Shown: in pieces, positions 8,072 to 16,667 of the stretch | How the letters are laid out: each line of letters begins with the position of its first letter | Position numbering within the stretch: position 1 is the first letter of the stretch | Source of the DNA: Chromatiales bacterium | GTDB taxonomy: Bacteria; Pseudomonadota; Gammaproteobacteria; Chromatiales; Chromatiaceae | Direction: 5' to 3' | DNA: 63,062 nt | Assembly: GCA_028280505.1 (NCBI GenBank) | Contig: JANQLO010000017.1 | Span: 1-63,062 of the forward strand | Made by a program: the position numbers and the translations under genes | Notes under the pieces: model-generated | The model's input: only the letters and a program-made list of their open reading frames with translations | What the model was told of the DNA's origin: nothing | Databases searched by the model: none

Positions 8072-10261
8072 TCAGCTCACCTCACGCTTGACCAGGGTGA
8101 CGAAACTCGCGCGCATGCCGGTGCTGCCGGCAATCGGGTCGATCTTGACGTTATGCATCAATGCGGCATCGTCGGCACCGACGCCTTGCGTCAGGCGTTG
8201 GCGTTTGTCGGTGTGACCGAAACCGTGCACCATGAACACCGAATCGGGGCGGATGCGTTCTGTCACCCGCACACGGATTCGGTTACTGCGCCGACCCTCG
8301 GGGTTCTGCAGCTCGACATAATCGCCATTGGCAATGCGCAGCGTGGCCGCGGCAGTCGGGTGCACCCACACCGTGTTCTCCGGCATCAATTCGAACAACT
8401 GCGGGTTGTTGGTCGTACGCCCGAAGGTATGCGCCGGGGAACGACCGAAGTTCAGATGGTAGTACCCGGCCGGTGGCCGTTCCGGTGGTGTATAACGCGG
8501 CAGCGGATCCTGGCCGACATCGGCAAGGATGTTCGAATACAGTTCGATCTTGCCGCTCGGCGTATTGAACTGTACGGCTTCGTCAACACCGAAGTAAGGG
8601 GCTGTCTTACGCCCGAACGGTTTAACGCCGATCTGCTGCATCTCCGACAACGAGGAGCCGACCTGTTTGAGTTGCCAATCCAGTACTTCGCTATAGTCCT
8701 TGTAAGGAAAGTACTCGCCCAAACCCAGTCGCTCGGCGATACCCTTGGCCATCCACCAGGCAGGTTTACTCTCGTAGCCCGGTTCAAATGCCGGCATACG
8801 CAGCGCCAGCGTCGGGATGCGTTCCGCCTTGTTGCGGATATCGTCGTAACGTTCGAGATAGGTACATTCGGGCAATACGACATCGGCATAGCCCGTAATC
8901 TCGGCCGGCATGGTATCGATCACAACCATGAGCGCCAATGATTCGGCGGCGGCCTTGATTTGTTCGCCCATGCCCGGCACGGTCATCGGCAGATTGGTCG
9001 CATAGACGAACCAGCCCTTGATAAACGCGTCCGGGCCGATCGAGTGCTCGATCAGCTGGTTGCTGATACCACTGCTGACCAGCGGAAAGTCGCCCTGTAC
9101 GATGGCCCGCCAGTCGCGTTGCGGCTTGGGCGGCCTGGGTGCCGGGTAATGCGGTAACTCGACCTTTTCCTGCCGATAGAATCCCCCCGGCCGACCCCAG
9201 GAGCCGAGCAAGGCGTTCAAGATCGCGATGGCGCGGCAACGCTGCGTGTCGTTTCCGTACCAGGCGGTAAAGCGTCCCGGGTGCACCAGCGAGGCCGGCA
9301 TGGCCTGTGCCATGGTGCGTGCCGTTGCGCGAATGACGCCCGGTTCCAAACCGGTTTCCAGATAAGCCCATTCCGGATTGAAGGCTTGTACGTATGCAAC
9401 CAATTGCTCGAAGCCGCTGCAATAGCGCGCGACATAGTCATGGTCGTAAAGATCTTCGTTGATCAGTACGTTCATCCAGGCCAGTAGCAGAGCGATATCG
9501 GTGCCGGGCTTGATCGGTAGCCAGTAATCCGACTTCGAGGCCGCCACCGAAAAACGCGGGTCAACGGTGATCAGCGTCGCACCCTTGTCCAGTGCCTGAA
9601 CCCAGGTCTGTACCTGACTGTTGTGCAGGTTCTCGCCCAGGTGCGAACCGATCAGCACGATGCAGCGCGAGTTGGCCATGTCGGTGCGATCGGGGGAACC
9701 GACACCCTCACCATAGGTGAGGCCAAAGGCGGTTGCACGCGGGCCCCGACACTGCGCGAAGGAGGGGTGCGCATAAGCGTGCGACCCAAACGCTCGAAGC
9801 ATGTGGCGAAAGTGTTTACCGCCATCACCATGCGAGAGCAGCGCCAGCCGGTCCCTGCCGTGTTGCTCACCAATCGCATTCATGCGCTTGGCAATGAAGT
9901 CGAAAGCCTCATCCCAGCTCACCGGCATGAACTGTTGCTGGCCGCCTTTTTCGACACGCAGCAACGGCTGACGTAAGCGGTCCGGATCCAGGTAGGCACC
10001 GATGCCACCGGTACCACGGGTACACAGCCGGCCCTCACAATGCGGGTCGTCCGGATGGCCAACCACTTTCCAGGGTTTGCCATCCTCCTGATACAGCGTG
10101 CCGGCGCACTGCCAGAAGCACATATTGCAGACCGTCGGACTGGTGGTTACCTGGCCGGTGCCGGGCAACGGCTTGCTCGCACAACCACCGAGCAGCACCG
10201 GCATGGTGCCGCCGACGCCCAGCGCTGTCGAGATCTTGAGGAATTCGCGTCGATTCATCAC
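8072..10261 (-). CDS. Tat-exported molybdopterin oxidoreductase catalytic subunit (PsrA/PhsA-like)
   Basis: A 729-residue member of the DMSO-reductase superfamily. The N-terminus has a twin-arginine motif (NRREFLK) followed by a hydrophobic stretch ending LLGGC, which could also serve as a lipobox. Cysteines 45, 48, 52 and 80 give the C-x2-C-x3-C-x27-C pattern of the FS0 [4Fe-4S] cluster. Cys171 in HPSFAQCRGP is the likely molybdenum ligand, as in polysulfide/thiosulfate reductases. The rest follows the bis-MGD fold, ending with a C-terminal dinucleotide-binding domain. Family candidates are polysulfide, thiosulfate, tetrathionate, sulfur or selenite reductases. The neighbouring rhodaneses favour a sulfur or selenium substrate. 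No TorD-type chaperone gene is nearby. Confidence 0.9.
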   Translation of the reverse strand: MMNRREFLKISTALGVGGTMPVLLGGCASKPLPGTGQVTTSPTVCNMCFWQCAGTLYQEDGKPWKVVGHPDDPHCEGRLCTRGTGGIGAYLDPDRLRQPLLRVEKGGQQQFMPVSWDEAFDFIAKRMNAIGEQHGRDRLALLSHGDGGKHFRHMLRAFGSHAYAHPSFAQCRGPRATAFGLTYGEGVGSPDRTDMANSRCIVLIGSHLGENLHNSQVQTWVQALDKGATLITVDPRFSVAASKSDYWLPIKPGTDIALLLAWMNVLINEDLYDHDYVARYCSGFEQLVAYVQAFNPEWAYLETGLEPGVIRATARTMAQAMPASLVHPGRFTAWYGNDTQRCRAIAILNALLGSWGRPGGFYRQEKVELPHYPAPRPPKPQRDWRAIVQGDFPLVSSGISNQLIEHSIGPDAFIKGWFVYATNLPMTVPGMGEQIKAAAESLALMVVIDTMPAEITGYADVVLPECTYLERYDDIRNKAERIPTLALRMPAFEPGYESKPAWWMAKGIAERLGLGEYFPYKDYSEVLDWQLKQVGSSLSEMQQIGVKPFGRKTAPYFGVDEAVQFNTPSGKIELYSNILADVGQDPLPRYTPPERPPAGYYHLNFGRSPAHTFGRTTNNPQLFELMPENTVWVHPTAAATLRIANGDYVELQNPEGRRSNRIRVRVTERIRPDSVFMVHGFGHTDKRQRLTQGVGADDAALMHNVKIDPIAGSTGMRASFVTLVKREVS

Positions 10262-10273
10262 AACACCGGTCCT

Positions 10274-11563
10274 TCAGAGTTTGAAGCTACCGTCTTTGGC
10301 AATCACGATGGTTTCGTTGAGGAAACGGTTCTTGATGCCCTTTTGGCGCAAGGTCTCGTGCGCCATCTCGGCACGGATACCATTGGCACAATAGATCAAC
10401 ACTTCTTTGTCCTTCGGCAACCCGGCGATCATGTCCTCGAGCTTTTCCAGTGGGATATGGCGGGCACCGATAATGACGCCTTCCGCGGCTTCCTGATCAC
10501 TGCGAACGTCGACTAGCACGACACCTTCACCGGATTCTTGTAGCGCAACGAATTCCTCCGGGGCAATCGCGCCGGGCGCGAGTTTTTTCTGGAATACGAC
10601 CCGGGTCGCCGCCGGTCCGCCTGCACTGGGCAACGCGGCCGCCCGCCAACCATTGAACCCGCCTTTCAGCACCGTCACCTTGTTGTATCCCCAGCTCCGC
10701 AACTCCTTGTAAGCGAGCAGTGCAGCCGGTGCGGTATGACTGTCGGCGTACACGATCAACGGCGCCCGCATATCGGAAACACCGGGAAGTTGCGCGATCG
10801 TCTGCCGATCAATGAACTGTTGCGTCATCGCTTGCAGCTGGGCAGTGGGCAGCGCGACCGCACCTCGGATATGTGACTGATTGCTTTGCGCCACATCACG
10901 TACATCCAAGATCACATGCTGTGGGTTGAGGTTCTTCGCCAGCCACGCGGGCTCGGCGTGCACAGGCAGCTTGGCCTTCTTCCAACCCGGCAACCCGGCC
11001 TGAAACCCTTTGAGATTGGTATAACCGGCTTGTTGTGCCAACTTAACGGCAACACCGGTATACGGGCAGGTCGGACCACCGCAGTAGAACACCAACATCG
11101 TATTCTTGTCCGTCGGCAACTTACTCAGAAAATCTTCATCTTTCGGGAAAGCCGACTTGGCACCGGGGACATGTCCGCCACCAAAGCGCTTGCCGGGACG
11201 GGCATCGAATAGGTGGTAAGGCTGTCCACCTGTCATGATGCCGATCAATTGCTCGATACTGATCTCGACACCCGGCGGAAGACCGAACACGATCTTCTTG
11301 ATGCTGCTGGCCGGTTTACCGGGTTCACGCTGAACCTCGATCAAATCCGGTGGACCGAAATCCTTCAATCCGGACGCCCCGTCGTATTGGGTGTTTGGAT
11401 CGGTACGAACCACGACCTTGCTGACCGAATTGTCTTTGCCCTTGACATCGATCTGGATCGTACCCGCCTGCTTCGATACCACCGCGATCCGACCTTTGAC
11501 CGTCTCAGCATGGACGATGCCGATGCATGTGGCGATGAGAAAAACGAGTATGAGTCTTTGCAT
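10274..11563 (-). CDS. Periplasmic triple-rhodanese protein
   Basis: A 429-residue protein with a Sec signal peptide (cleavage near residue 20, IVHA). A small beta-rich domain follows (about 20-95), then three rhodanese domains. The first has an active-site loop with Cys (VFYCGGPTCPYT). The second has IVYADSHTAP, where Asp replaces the Cys. The third has the classical LIYCANGIRAEM. Two domains can therefore carry persulfide and the middle one probably cannot. It lies 12 bases upstream of the molybdopterin subunit. Rhodaneses are known to feed sulfur to sulfur reductase in Aquifex (SbdP), so a sulfur-delivery or sulfur-acceptor role for the enzyme is a reasonable inference. Confidence 0.88.
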   Translation of the reverse strand: MQRLILVFLIATCIGIVHAETVKGRIAVVSKQAGTIQIDVKGKDNSVSKVVVRTDPNTQYDGASGLKDFGPPDLIEVQREPGKPASSIKKIVFGLPPGVEISIEQLIGIMTGGQPYHLFDARPGKRFGGGHVPGAKSAFPKDEDFLSKLPTDKNTMLVFYCGGPTCPYTGVAVKLAQQAGYTNLKGFQAGLPGWKKAKLPVHAEPAWLAKNLNPQHVILDVRDVAQSNQSHIRGAVALPTAQLQAMTQQFIDRQTIAQLPGVSDMRAPLIVYADSHTAPAALLAYKELRSWGYNKVTVLKGGFNGWRAAALPSAGGPAATRVVFQKKLAPGAIAPEEFVALQESGEGVVLVDVRSDQEAAEGVIIGARHIPLEKLEDMIAGLPKDKEVLIYCANGIRAEMAHETLRQKGIKNRFLNETIVIAKDGSFKL

Positions 11564-11681
11564 TGTCGTCTCTCCTTATTTAGCGGTTATGCGGATACCC
11601 GACCATTCGGGTACCACCGTCCCAAACTCTTGTTCAATGCAACTTGGTGCCCGAACACCGATGTTCGACGCACGTTCCGAT

Positions 11682-12953
11682 TCAATCGGCGTTATGCCGT
11701 CGTTCGAATCCGTCCCAGTTGCATTGCTCACGTGCCTGTTGTCGGCGCAGGTACTCACAGTGAACCGGTAACGCGGCCTTGGCCAACAACGTGAACAACA
11801 AAAACCCGAGTGCCCATATGCCGATCGAGACCATGACCTCGATCAGGCTGGGTGTGTATTCATAAATCTCGCCGATTGGTGTGGGCACGAATGCCGGAAC
11901 GATCAGGCCCATGCCTTTTTCGATCCACACGCCGACGATAATCAGCACGAATGCGATGTTCATGTAGATGGGGTTATGGCGCAGCGGATGGATCATCAGG
12001 ATCACGACTGCGATGCAGAGCAACGCAATGGCGGTCCAGATCCATGGCGTCAATGCGGCATGGCCATCCAGTCCAAAGTAAAGATAACGCGCCGAGGCCG
12101 CATGTTCGCCTTCGTTGTAGAACTCGGTGAACAATTCGGCGAGCATGAAGAACAAGGTCACTTGCAATGCGATGGTCGCGACCAGGGCCAAATGATTGAT
12201 GACGCTCTGGCGAATCGGGTAATCGCTAATCGCACGGATGATCTGCAGGCCGATCGCCATCAATGCCGGTCCTGACGCGAACGCCGACGCGATAAAGCGC
12301 GGCGCCAGCAATGCATGATTCCAGAACGGCCGGCCCGAATTCGCCGAATACAAAAATGCGGTCACCGTGTGGATAGAGATGGCCCAGAAGATCGCCAGCA
12401 ACACCCACGGAAAGTAGCGGCGCTCGTTCGGCTCTTTGTTCTGGTAATGGTTGTAAACGATGTAGAACGAAATCCCGACATTCAGTAACAGATAACCGTT
12501 CAAGACGATCACGTCCCACGCCAACATGGACTGAGGAAAGTTGAACCGACCGATACCCGGTATCAGATGCCAAAAACGATCCGGCCGACCAAGATCGACA
12601 ACGACGAACAGGATCGCCATGGTCACGGCGGCGATCGCCATGGTATCGCCCATCAGAACCACGTCTTTGATATCACGGCGATGGAAGATATAGGCCGGTA
12701 CGACTAACATCACGGCCGCCGCGGCGACGCCGACCAGGAATGTGAAGTTCGCAATATAAAAACCCCACGACACCTGATTGGTCATATGGGTTACGACCAG
12801 ACCATCGCGCAATTGCAAATAATAGTGCCAGCCGCCGAGTAGAATCAGCGCGAACAGAAAACCGACCCAGACCCAATAGGCCGGCGGCCCACGGAACATA
12901 TGGCCGAGGCTCTGGAGCACGAACCGCAACAATGTCGGTTTGGACTCAGGCAT
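11682..12953 (-). CDS. DsrP/NrfD-type membrane subunit
   Basis: A 423-residue membrane protein with about ten hydrophobic helices. It belongs to the longer NrfD branch that includes DsrP, HmcC and ActC. Visible signatures are QVSWGFYIANFTFLVGVAAA at the second helix, VVVDLGRPDRFWHLIP and SGRPFWNHALLAPRF. The protein is expected to exchange electrons with quinones and pass them to the periplasmic FeS partner encoded just upstream (8-base overlap). A 118-base gap separates it from the triple-rhodanese gene. A secondary promoter there is possible, but none was identified. Confidence 0.9.
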   Translation of the reverse strand: MPESKPTLLRFVLQSLGHMFRGPPAYWVWVGFLFALILLGGWHYYLQLRDGLVVTHMTNQVSWGFYIANFTFLVGVAAAAVMLVVPAYIFHRRDIKDVVLMGDTMAIAAVTMAILFVVVDLGRPDRFWHLIPGIGRFNFPQSMLAWDVIVLNGYLLLNVGISFYIVYNHYQNKEPNERRYFPWVLLAIFWAISIHTVTAFLYSANSGRPFWNHALLAPRFIASAFASGPALMAIGLQIIRAISDYPIRQSVINHLALVATIALQVTLFFMLAELFTEFYNEGEHAASARYLYFGLDGHAALTPWIWTAIALLCIAVVILMIHPLRHNPIYMNIAFVLIIVGVWIEKGMGLIVPAFVPTPIGEIYEYTPSLIEVMVSIGIWALGFLLFTLLAKAALPVHCEYLRRQQAREQCNWDGFERRHNAD

Positions 12954-13884
12954 CGCGGTAGTACCAGAACTTGGGCTCGGTCCCCAGTTCTTCTTTCAAG
13001 CGGAACACCGCTTTGTGTTTCAGCACATAACGGATTTCGCTGTCGGGATCGAGCAGATTGCCGAACACGCGGGCACCGGTCGGGCAGGCTTCCTGGCAGG
13101 CCGGCTGGCGGCCGTTGCGGGTTCGTTGGACACAGAAGTGGCATTTCTCGACCACGCCGCGTGGACGCGGACGATTACTGAGATAATGGGTATCCGGATT
13201 GATGTCGTCCGGCGCCAAATCGGGCGTGGTCCAATTGAAATGGCGTGCCTGGTAAGGGCAGGCCGCCATGCAATAGCGACAGCCGATACACCAATTGTAA
13301 TCAACCACGACGATACCGTCCGGCTCGGTCCAGGTTGCCTCGACCGGACAGGCCTTTACGCAGGGCGGGTTGTCGCACTGCATGCATTGCATCGGCAGAT
13401 AATATTTGCCTTCAACCGGCACCGTGTCGTGATCGTAGTAGTGATCGCCGTGGCGCAGATCGAGACTGCCGTGATCCATTTCGACCACCCGAATGTACTG
13501 GGTGTCGGGCGCGAGATTGTTTTCCTCGACACAGGCATGGACGCAATCACGATACCCGCGGCACTTGGAGATATTGATGGCATAGCCGAACACCACGCCT
13601 TCCCGTGGCGGCGTGTTGCGGCAATCGATATCGACACCGTAGCGACGCTTGGCCTGGCGCTCGATACGTTCGAGTACCGCGTCGATCTCGTCCTTGTTCA
13701 TGCGCTGATAGTGTTGCTGGAAAAAATCGGCGAAGGCGTCCGACAAGGTACTGCCACCCCAAGCGCCGCCACTGGCGGCCACCGTCCCGGCCGCACCGGC
13801 GGCCGTGGCCAGGCCTTTGATGAACCGCCGGCGGGCGAGGTCGCTGACCTGCTCCGGTGATTTGTCCTTGTCAGGACGCTTCAT
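12946..13884 (-). CDS. Tat-exported DsrO/HmcB-like ferredoxin subunit
   Basis: A 312-residue protein with a Tat signal (LARRRFIKGLATAAG) about 18 residues from the start. Four iron-sulfur binding regions follow: CRGYRDCVHAC, CMQCDNPPCVKAC, CIGCRYCMAAC and CHFC with CQEAC. This is the architecture of DsrO and related periplasmic ferredoxins that connect NrfD-type membrane proteins to multiheme cytochromes. It overlaps the DsrP-like gene by 8 bases and the tetraheme cytochrome gene by 14. Neither dsrM, dsrK nor a sulfite reductase is in the window, so this is a DsrOP-like pair outside the dsr context. Confidence 0.9.
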   Translation of the reverse strand: MKRPDKDKSPEQVSDLARRRFIKGLATAAGAAGTVAASGGAWGGSTLSDAFADFFQQHYQRMNKDEIDAVLERIERQAKRRYGVDIDCRNTPPREGVVFGYAINISKCRGYRDCVHACVEENNLAPDTQYIRVVEMDHGSLDLRHGDHYYDHDTVPVEGKYYLPMQCMQCDNPPCVKACPVEATWTEPDGIVVVDYNWCIGCRYCMAACPYQARHFNWTTPDLAPDDINPDTHYLSNRPRPRGVVEKCHFCVQRTRNGRQPACQEACPTGARVFGNLLDPDSEIRYVLKHKAVFRLKEELGTEPKFWYYRDA

Positions 13885-14758
13885 CGTTCTTCACCGTCTG
13901 TTTGGCGGTCGGCACCGCTGTTGCCGGTTCCCCCATGCCTTTGTCTTGCCGGGCCTGAGCCTCGCGCTGCCAATCCGGTGTATGGCCCGGTCCGGCATGC
14001 CCACGCTGTGATTCGGGCACCCAATGCTCGGGGCGGGGCAGGCCGACCCGCATTTCCGGGCCGGACATCGGCTTGCGCGGATCGAACGCCGGGCGATGCT
14101 GGTAATGACACGCCGTGCAACTCAGTACTTGGCGCGTCCCCTGCCAATCACCGACCCGTTTACCATGCGCGCCATTTGCCCAGTCATAAGCCTGGCGCGA
14201 ATGACACTGACCGCAAACGATGTACGCATCGGCAAAATCCACCGCCTCACCTTCGAGTGTTTTGAGGCCGCTGCCGTTCTTGAGATCGTGACAGGTGAAA
14301 CACCAAAACCCACCTTTACCGTGCAAGCCATGTTCGAGCTCGAAGTTATCGTGCGGTGACTTGAGCTCGCGCGGCTCGGGATTGCTGACAACCCATTGAT
14401 GGCAGTTCGAGCAGGGGTGCATATCGCTATCACGCTGACTCGGGATCACCTCGAAAGAGGGCAAGCCGGCGAAAATCGGATAGGCCGGGCGGGGCGTGGA
14501 CGAAAAGTCCGGCACCGCGTTTTCCGCGCTACGTGCAAAATCGGCAGCGTCGACAGCGGGCGTTTTCGTCTCCGCCGGCGCCACCGATCCCGATTTGCCG
14601 GTGACCGGGGTATCGTCCATCGCTTCGAACGCGCCCCAGTCCCAGTCGCCACCATTATCCTGAGCGTAGACCCGGTTCCCCAGGGTGGCCAGCGCGAGGC
14701 TGACCACCAGGGTGACGAGCCAGACTGTATAGCCGATAGGCCGTTTGCCGCGCTTCAC
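13871..14758 (-). CDS. Periplasmic tetraheme c-type cytochrome
   Basis: A 295-residue exported cytochrome with an N-terminal signal or anchor helix (about residues 10-32) and a long Ala/Pro/Thr-rich linker to about residue 95. Four CxxCH heme sites follow: CSNCH (116-120), CFTCH (153-157), CGQCH (182-186) and CTACH (214-218). The C-terminal 75 residues are charged and hemeless. It is larger than triheme DsrJ and not recognisable as NrfB. It overlaps the FeS subunit gene and likely takes electrons from, or gives them to, the DsrO-like protein. The family is not identified. Confidence 0.85.
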   Translation of the reverse strand: MKRGKRPIGYTVWLVTLVVSLALATLGNRVYAQDNGGDWDWGAFEAMDDTPVTGKSGSVAPAETKTPAVDAADFARSAENAVPDFSSTPRPAYPIFAGLPSFEVIPSQRDSDMHPCSNCHQWVVSNPEPRELKSPHDNFELEHGLHGKGGFWCFTCHDLKNGSGLKTLEGEAVDFADAYIVCGQCHSRQAYDWANGAHGKRVGDWQGTRQVLSCTACHYQHRPAFDPRKPMSGPEMRVGLPRPEHWVPESQRGHAGPGHTPDWQREAQARQDKGMGEPATAVPTAKQTVKNDEAS

Positions 14759-14795
14759 GAGCCGCCCCCATCGAGTTGCTGAAATACCTCGACTG

Positions 14796-16061
14796 CTACA
14801 ACCGGATCTCGGCAGAGGCCGCGAGCTTCGGCTTGAGCAAATCGTCCGGGATCTTGCCTTTCAGCTTGCCTTTGATCGGCGGCAGCAGCAGATCATACAA
14901 AGCCTCGGCGCGAACGATACGGGTAGCCGACTCGATTGGAATCTCGTATTCGACGGTGCGTGTCTCGTTCGGCTTCAGCCGTGTATCACTAAGCACCTGG
15001 GTGGCCTTGGGCGGGATGGTGGGCTTGCCGTCCGCACCGCCGAGGGTGTACCAGAAGGCCGACTTGGGGTCGTCCTTGATCGGATGAACCTTATAGTTCT
15101 TCCACAGCTCTTTTCCATCCTTGTCATAGCTGGCGATACGGATAAAAAAGTTGCGGAAAGGCGCACCAGTCGGATAGGCGTGCGGTAAACGGTTGCGCAG
15201 CGTCAACGTTGCCTTGAGCATATCGCCTTCACGCCTGGTTTCCATGGTCATCGCGATGCCGCGGGTGATCATCTTGGCATCATGACCGCCGGCCATGGTG
15301 TGATCGGGGATGCTCACGGTCTCGCCCGGGACGACTTTACCGTCTTTCATCTTCGGCACCGTCACGATTGCCATATGGCAGGACTGACAATTGATGAAAC
15401 TCGCCGATGCTTCGTATTCGTCGCCCGTGCGGCACAAGGGGGTGCCATGGAAATTACTGCGCTTTTCATGGCAACCCATGCAGGCAGCGTTGCTTTTGAA
15501 CAACGCGGCCTTATTGCCTTCCATCGGGATGGGGTGATGAACCGGCGTAGGCCAAGTAGCACCTTCGGGCGTGCGCCCGGTGGTGTAGGTGATGCCCGAC
15601 GGACCATACAGCTTGGTCGTATCCATTTCGTAAGCATCGATACCATACGCCGGCTTGCCGTTCGGTTTAGTCGTGCCTTTGAACTTGCTGAAGGAATGAC
15701 AGGTGGTACAGCCCACGCCTGCCGCATAGGCCGGTTTGGCATCCAGTTTGGTCTTCTTCTCGAAGGCAGCGACGGGGGCGTGGCATTTGAGGCAGACCGG
15801 GTATTGACCCTTTTTGCTCTTCAGGCCTTCCTGCAGAGGATCGCCCATGACCTGGCGATAAAAGGCGCCGTGAATAGGATCTTTTAATGCCGAACTGTTG
15901 GCATGCATGGACCCTGCCCACTGGGTATAAATCTCTTCATGACACTGTTTGCAGGCCTTGGCTTCGACATGATGTACCGAAGCATCAACACTCATTGCGG
16001 GGGCAGCAAAAAACATCGCGGTGCCCAAGCTGGCCAACCAACGGGCGATACGCAAGTTCAT
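14796..16061 (-). CDS. Periplasmic pentaheme cytochrome c, c554-like
   Basis: The ATG at 16061 is chosen because GGAGG lies just upstream and it yields a clean signal peptide (MNLRIARWLASLG... cut near residue 24); the frame extends 23 codons further upstream. The mature protein has five CxxCH motifs: CKQCH (37), CLKCH (90), CTTCH (118), CMGCH (194) and CQSCH (225). The first part, with QWAGSMHA after the first heme, resembles cytochrome c554-family domains. The last 190 residues are hemeless and beta-rich. It is the first gene of the nine-gene cluster and therefore nearest the FNR-like promoter region. It probably links the cluster to a soluble electron donor, acceptor or substrate. Confidence 0.88.
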   Translation of the reverse strand: MNLRIARWLASLGTAMFFAAPAMSVDASVHHVEAKACKQCHEEIYTQWAGSMHANSSALKDPIHGAFYRQVMGDPLQEGLKSKKGQYPVCLKCHAPVAAFEKKTKLDAKPAYAAGVGCTTCHSFSKFKGTTKPNGKPAYGIDAYEMDTTKLYGPSGITYTTGRTPEGATWPTPVHHPIPMEGNKAALFKSNAACMGCHEKRSNFHGTPLCRTGDEYEASASFINCQSCHMAIVTVPKMKDGKVVPGETVSIPDHTMAGGHDAKMITRGIAMTMETRREGDMLKATLTLRNRLPHAYPTGAPFRNFFIRIASYDKDGKELWKNYKVHPIKDDPKSAFWYTLGGADGKPTIPPKATQVLSDTRLKPNETRTVEYEIPIESATRIVRAEALYDLLLPPIKGKLKGKIPDDLLKPKLAASAEIRL

Positions 16062-16179
16062 TTTTATCCTCCAAGATGGCAGTGGTTCGTTCCTGAATGG
16101 GTGTCGCGGTTTGAGGCGATAAAGCGACAATACTTTTTTCGTCCTTGGCTAAGGAAAGCAGACCGGGTGATATATACCA

Positions 16180-16193
16180 TTGATCCAAATTAA
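16180..16193 (-). promoter_or_regulatory. FNR/Anr-like box (proximal)
   Basis: On the minus strand the sequence reads TTAAT-TTGG-ATCAA, one mismatch from the FNR consensus TTGAT-N4-ATCAA. It lies about 120 bases before the start codon of the pentaheme cytochrome. Binding is inferred from sequence only. Confidence 0.4.
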
Positions 16194-16356
16194 GTTGGTT
16201 CAAGATAACTATTACCAATAGCCACCAAGCTTGCGAATACACGACACAGATCAATTCCATGTCACACTGAATTGCTCAGATATTGATATAAAACCGTAGG
16301 TTAGAGAAGATTTGCATAGACGGTTAGTAACATTATTAATTAATGAATCATTACAT

Positions 16357-16370
16357 TTGACATACATCAA
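16357..16370 (+). promoter_or_regulatory. FNR/Anr-like box (distal)
   Basis: TTGAC-ATAC-ATCAA, one mismatch from TTGAT-N4-ATCAA. TAATAAT-like -10 sequence lies on the minus strand about 28 bases away and TATTAA on the plus strand about 36 bases away, so it could serve either direction. Inferred from sequence only. Confidence 0.45.
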
Positions 16371-16667
16371 AACCCAAGGGACAGTTCCCGTGAACTTATT
16401 AAATGACCGGTCCCGTTTTTTGCCGCAGCCTTCTTAATTAACGCCCTAAATCCAGTCGCTTAATTCAAGCGCGAAACTCAACCAATATAGCTTCGTTTTA
16501 CACGGCACTTGCGGTCCGGACAGTCCGTTGCCAAGACAAAAGCGGCTTAGCCGAGCTTCCGTTATTTGCACACGGAGAAACACCAACCGTTTACTGTTCA
16601 ACTTCACGCCGAGCCTTGACCAATAAGTCCTCAGTCCGGCCTCAAACGCAATCGACAGGAAATCAAG

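Larger units (their letters stand above)
16062..16667. promoter_or_regulatory. Divergent regulatory region before the cytochrome cluster
   Basis: A 606-base gap between the cytochrome cluster (minus strand) and the damaged DUF302 gene (plus strand). Its left part (16160-16400) is clearly AT-richer than the flanking genes. Two FNR-like palindromes are listed separately. On the minus strand AT-rich -10-like stretches lie near 16332-16338 and 16171-16176. No credible gene was seen in either strand of this interval. Confidence 0.6.

Noticed and set aside
8063-8941. 292-codon plus-strand frame opposite the molybdopterin gene
   Set aside because: Shadow of psrA-like coding sequence.
7528-16061. 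The cluster as arsenite oxidase (Arx) or dissimilatory Dsr
   Set aside because: No ArxD or DsrAB/MK; rhodanese context and subunit sizes fit Psr better, although substrate is unproven.
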